The notes beneath the pieces are model-generated. The model was not told the origin of the DNA and ran no database searches. It saw nothing but the letters and a program-made list of their open reading frames with translations. 64,000 nucleotides of DNA from Haematococcus lacustris (Eukaryota; Chlorophyta; Chlorophyceae; Chlamydomonadales; Haematococcaceae), in contig JASKMD010000005.1 of the NCBI GenBank assembly GCA_030144725.1, forward strand, positions 498,971-562,970, read 5' to 3'. Shown in pieces: positions 62,935-64,000 of this stretch (position 1 is the stretch's first letter; each line of letters opens with the position of its first letter). Made by a program: the position numbers and the translations under genes.

Positions 62935-64000
62935 GTTTGCGGTTGAATGCAACTATTCGGGTTATGGGTGGCAGCGGGCCTGGGCAAGGAGGCTAGCTGT
63001 ACTTGCAGTTGGTTAGGTTGCTTCTTTTCAGGCTTGCACATGGAGCAAATGCGGCCAACCATTCAGCATTCAAGGTAAACTGGGGGAAGTGAAGTCTCCC
63101 AGCTTCGCAGAGCAATGCAGAACACTAACACCTGAGCAGTTCTTACCAGTCATAGGGAAAGATTACAACCCTACCACCCCAACCGACCCATATCAAGTTG
63201 ATAAGTATTCAATGGTTGTGGGTCCGAAAAGGCTTGCGATAGAGAAGGGGAGCATACTGAAGGACGTCGCATCCATGAAATGCACTGAGGGGAGTAGTTG
63301 TTCAAGTCAGACCCACAACCTCTTTCAGGGAACACCTTGAAATGCAAGCCAGAGATTGCATGCATGACCCGGTAACACAGGACCTGTGACAGGTACACAA
63401 CCGTCATTGCTGTTACCTCTGTTCATTGTACTCAGGTTCGGAGTGCAATGCATGACATTACACGTCACATGGAGAGAATGAAGCAGCCATATGAAGCAAT
63501 GCAAGCCATCACCATCCATGTCATGACAACTAAGAATGTGGGATCACTAATGTAGGGATCAAACTTACTATGACCAATGGGGAGGTGCTGGCAAGCAGCT
63601 TACCAACCTCAGTATCACATTCGGAGGAACAAGGCCCTGTTTTGGCCATGCCATGGTGCAGGTGCTGGCTCTGCTGTGCTCCTTAGGCTATTGCCGTGCC
63701 CCGGCGCGGTGCAAAGCCAGGAGGTGGGAACCCCTGGCCCGGTGGCATCATACCCATGCCTGGTGGGGGCCCGCCTGCAGGCACAACCCATGACACGCCA
63801 TCAGTGGTAGCCACAAACTATTGCTCTTAGAGCCATACAGTACTTCTACGCCATACAGTACTTCTTGTGAGTGAGGGCTCCCCTGCCAATGGCACTTGTG
63901 CCCAGGAACTGACGTGCTGCAGCATCACCATCACTGCAAAGCCTGTCTGTGATGGCGCAGAGGCTCCAGGCCACTGCTGGCGGTGAAGATGCCAAGGTGG
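62935..64000. other. No gene recognised at the right edge
   Basis: A plus-strand frame at 63,089-63,340 (KDYNPTTPTDPYQVDKYSMV) has codon-like composition but no recognised family, start or splice signals; it could be an exon of a gene continuing beyond the window or a decayed one. Confidence 0.3.

Overview
The window looks like nuclear DNA of a green alga, probably a chlamydomonadalean (Chlamydomonas/Haematococcus type). This is inferred from the gene structure (many short exons joined by GT-CAG introns, some GC-AG), cilium-linked genes (ARL2BP-like BART protein, EF-hand protein, ELMO-domain protein), very GC-rich micro- and minisatellites, and a load of Fanzor, hAT, tyrosine-recombinase and Ty3/gypsy elements. 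No rRNA, bacterial operon, CRISPR array or phage module was seen.

Layout. 1-14 kb is almost entirely repeats and transposons: 20-bp palindromes, a satellite-built element with inverted ends (1355-4720), diverged copies of a C-rich repeat family, a decayed hAT, a fold-back element, and a 4.4-kb element with inverted arms carrying a four-exon tyrosine recombinase gene. 14-20 kb holds a poorly preserved membrane-protein locus and a decayed Fanzor. 20.3-21.2 kb (-) is a complete ARL2BP-like gene, and just upstream of it lies a 2.4-kb nearly pure CCCCG array. 24.3-26.0 kb (+) is a complete mitochondrial inner membrane protease subunit 2 gene. 27.9-28.8 kb is a second Fanzor relic with its conserved 3' end, and 28.9-30.9 kb (-) is a DUF3700/aluminium-induced-like gene. 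33,976-40,018 is an intact chromovirus-type LTR retrotransposon with identical LTRs and a 5-bp target duplication, inserted in a minisatellite beside a second hAT relic (40.4-41.7 kb). 44.5-46.3 kb (+) is an ELMO gene and 47.5-50.5 kb (+) a 360-residue EF-hand gene; both are surrounded or invaded by Fanzor fragments. 51.3-53.9 kb holds two more Fanzor copies. 54.4-56.3 kb (+) is a low-complexity membrane protein, 59.1-60.1 kb (-) a TLC-domain protein, and 61.2-62.9 kb (-) a RING-H2 E3 ligase.

How the pieces relate. The host genes are ordinary single eukaryotic genes and do not form a pathway. The most distinctive content is mobile. At least nine fragments derive from two related families of TnpB-like (Fanzor) proteins, recognised by D-E-F-R-T-S and D-R-D-C-N-A-A motifs. 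Family A copies share a conserved ~200-bp non-coding 3' segment that stops at the same base in four places, and in one place that segment stands alone. By analogy with TnpB/Fanzor omega-RNAs, this segment is the best candidate here for an undescribed functional RNA/element end.

Exon models were built by eye from splice consensus, phase and homology. Starts and 5' exons of several genes are uncertain.
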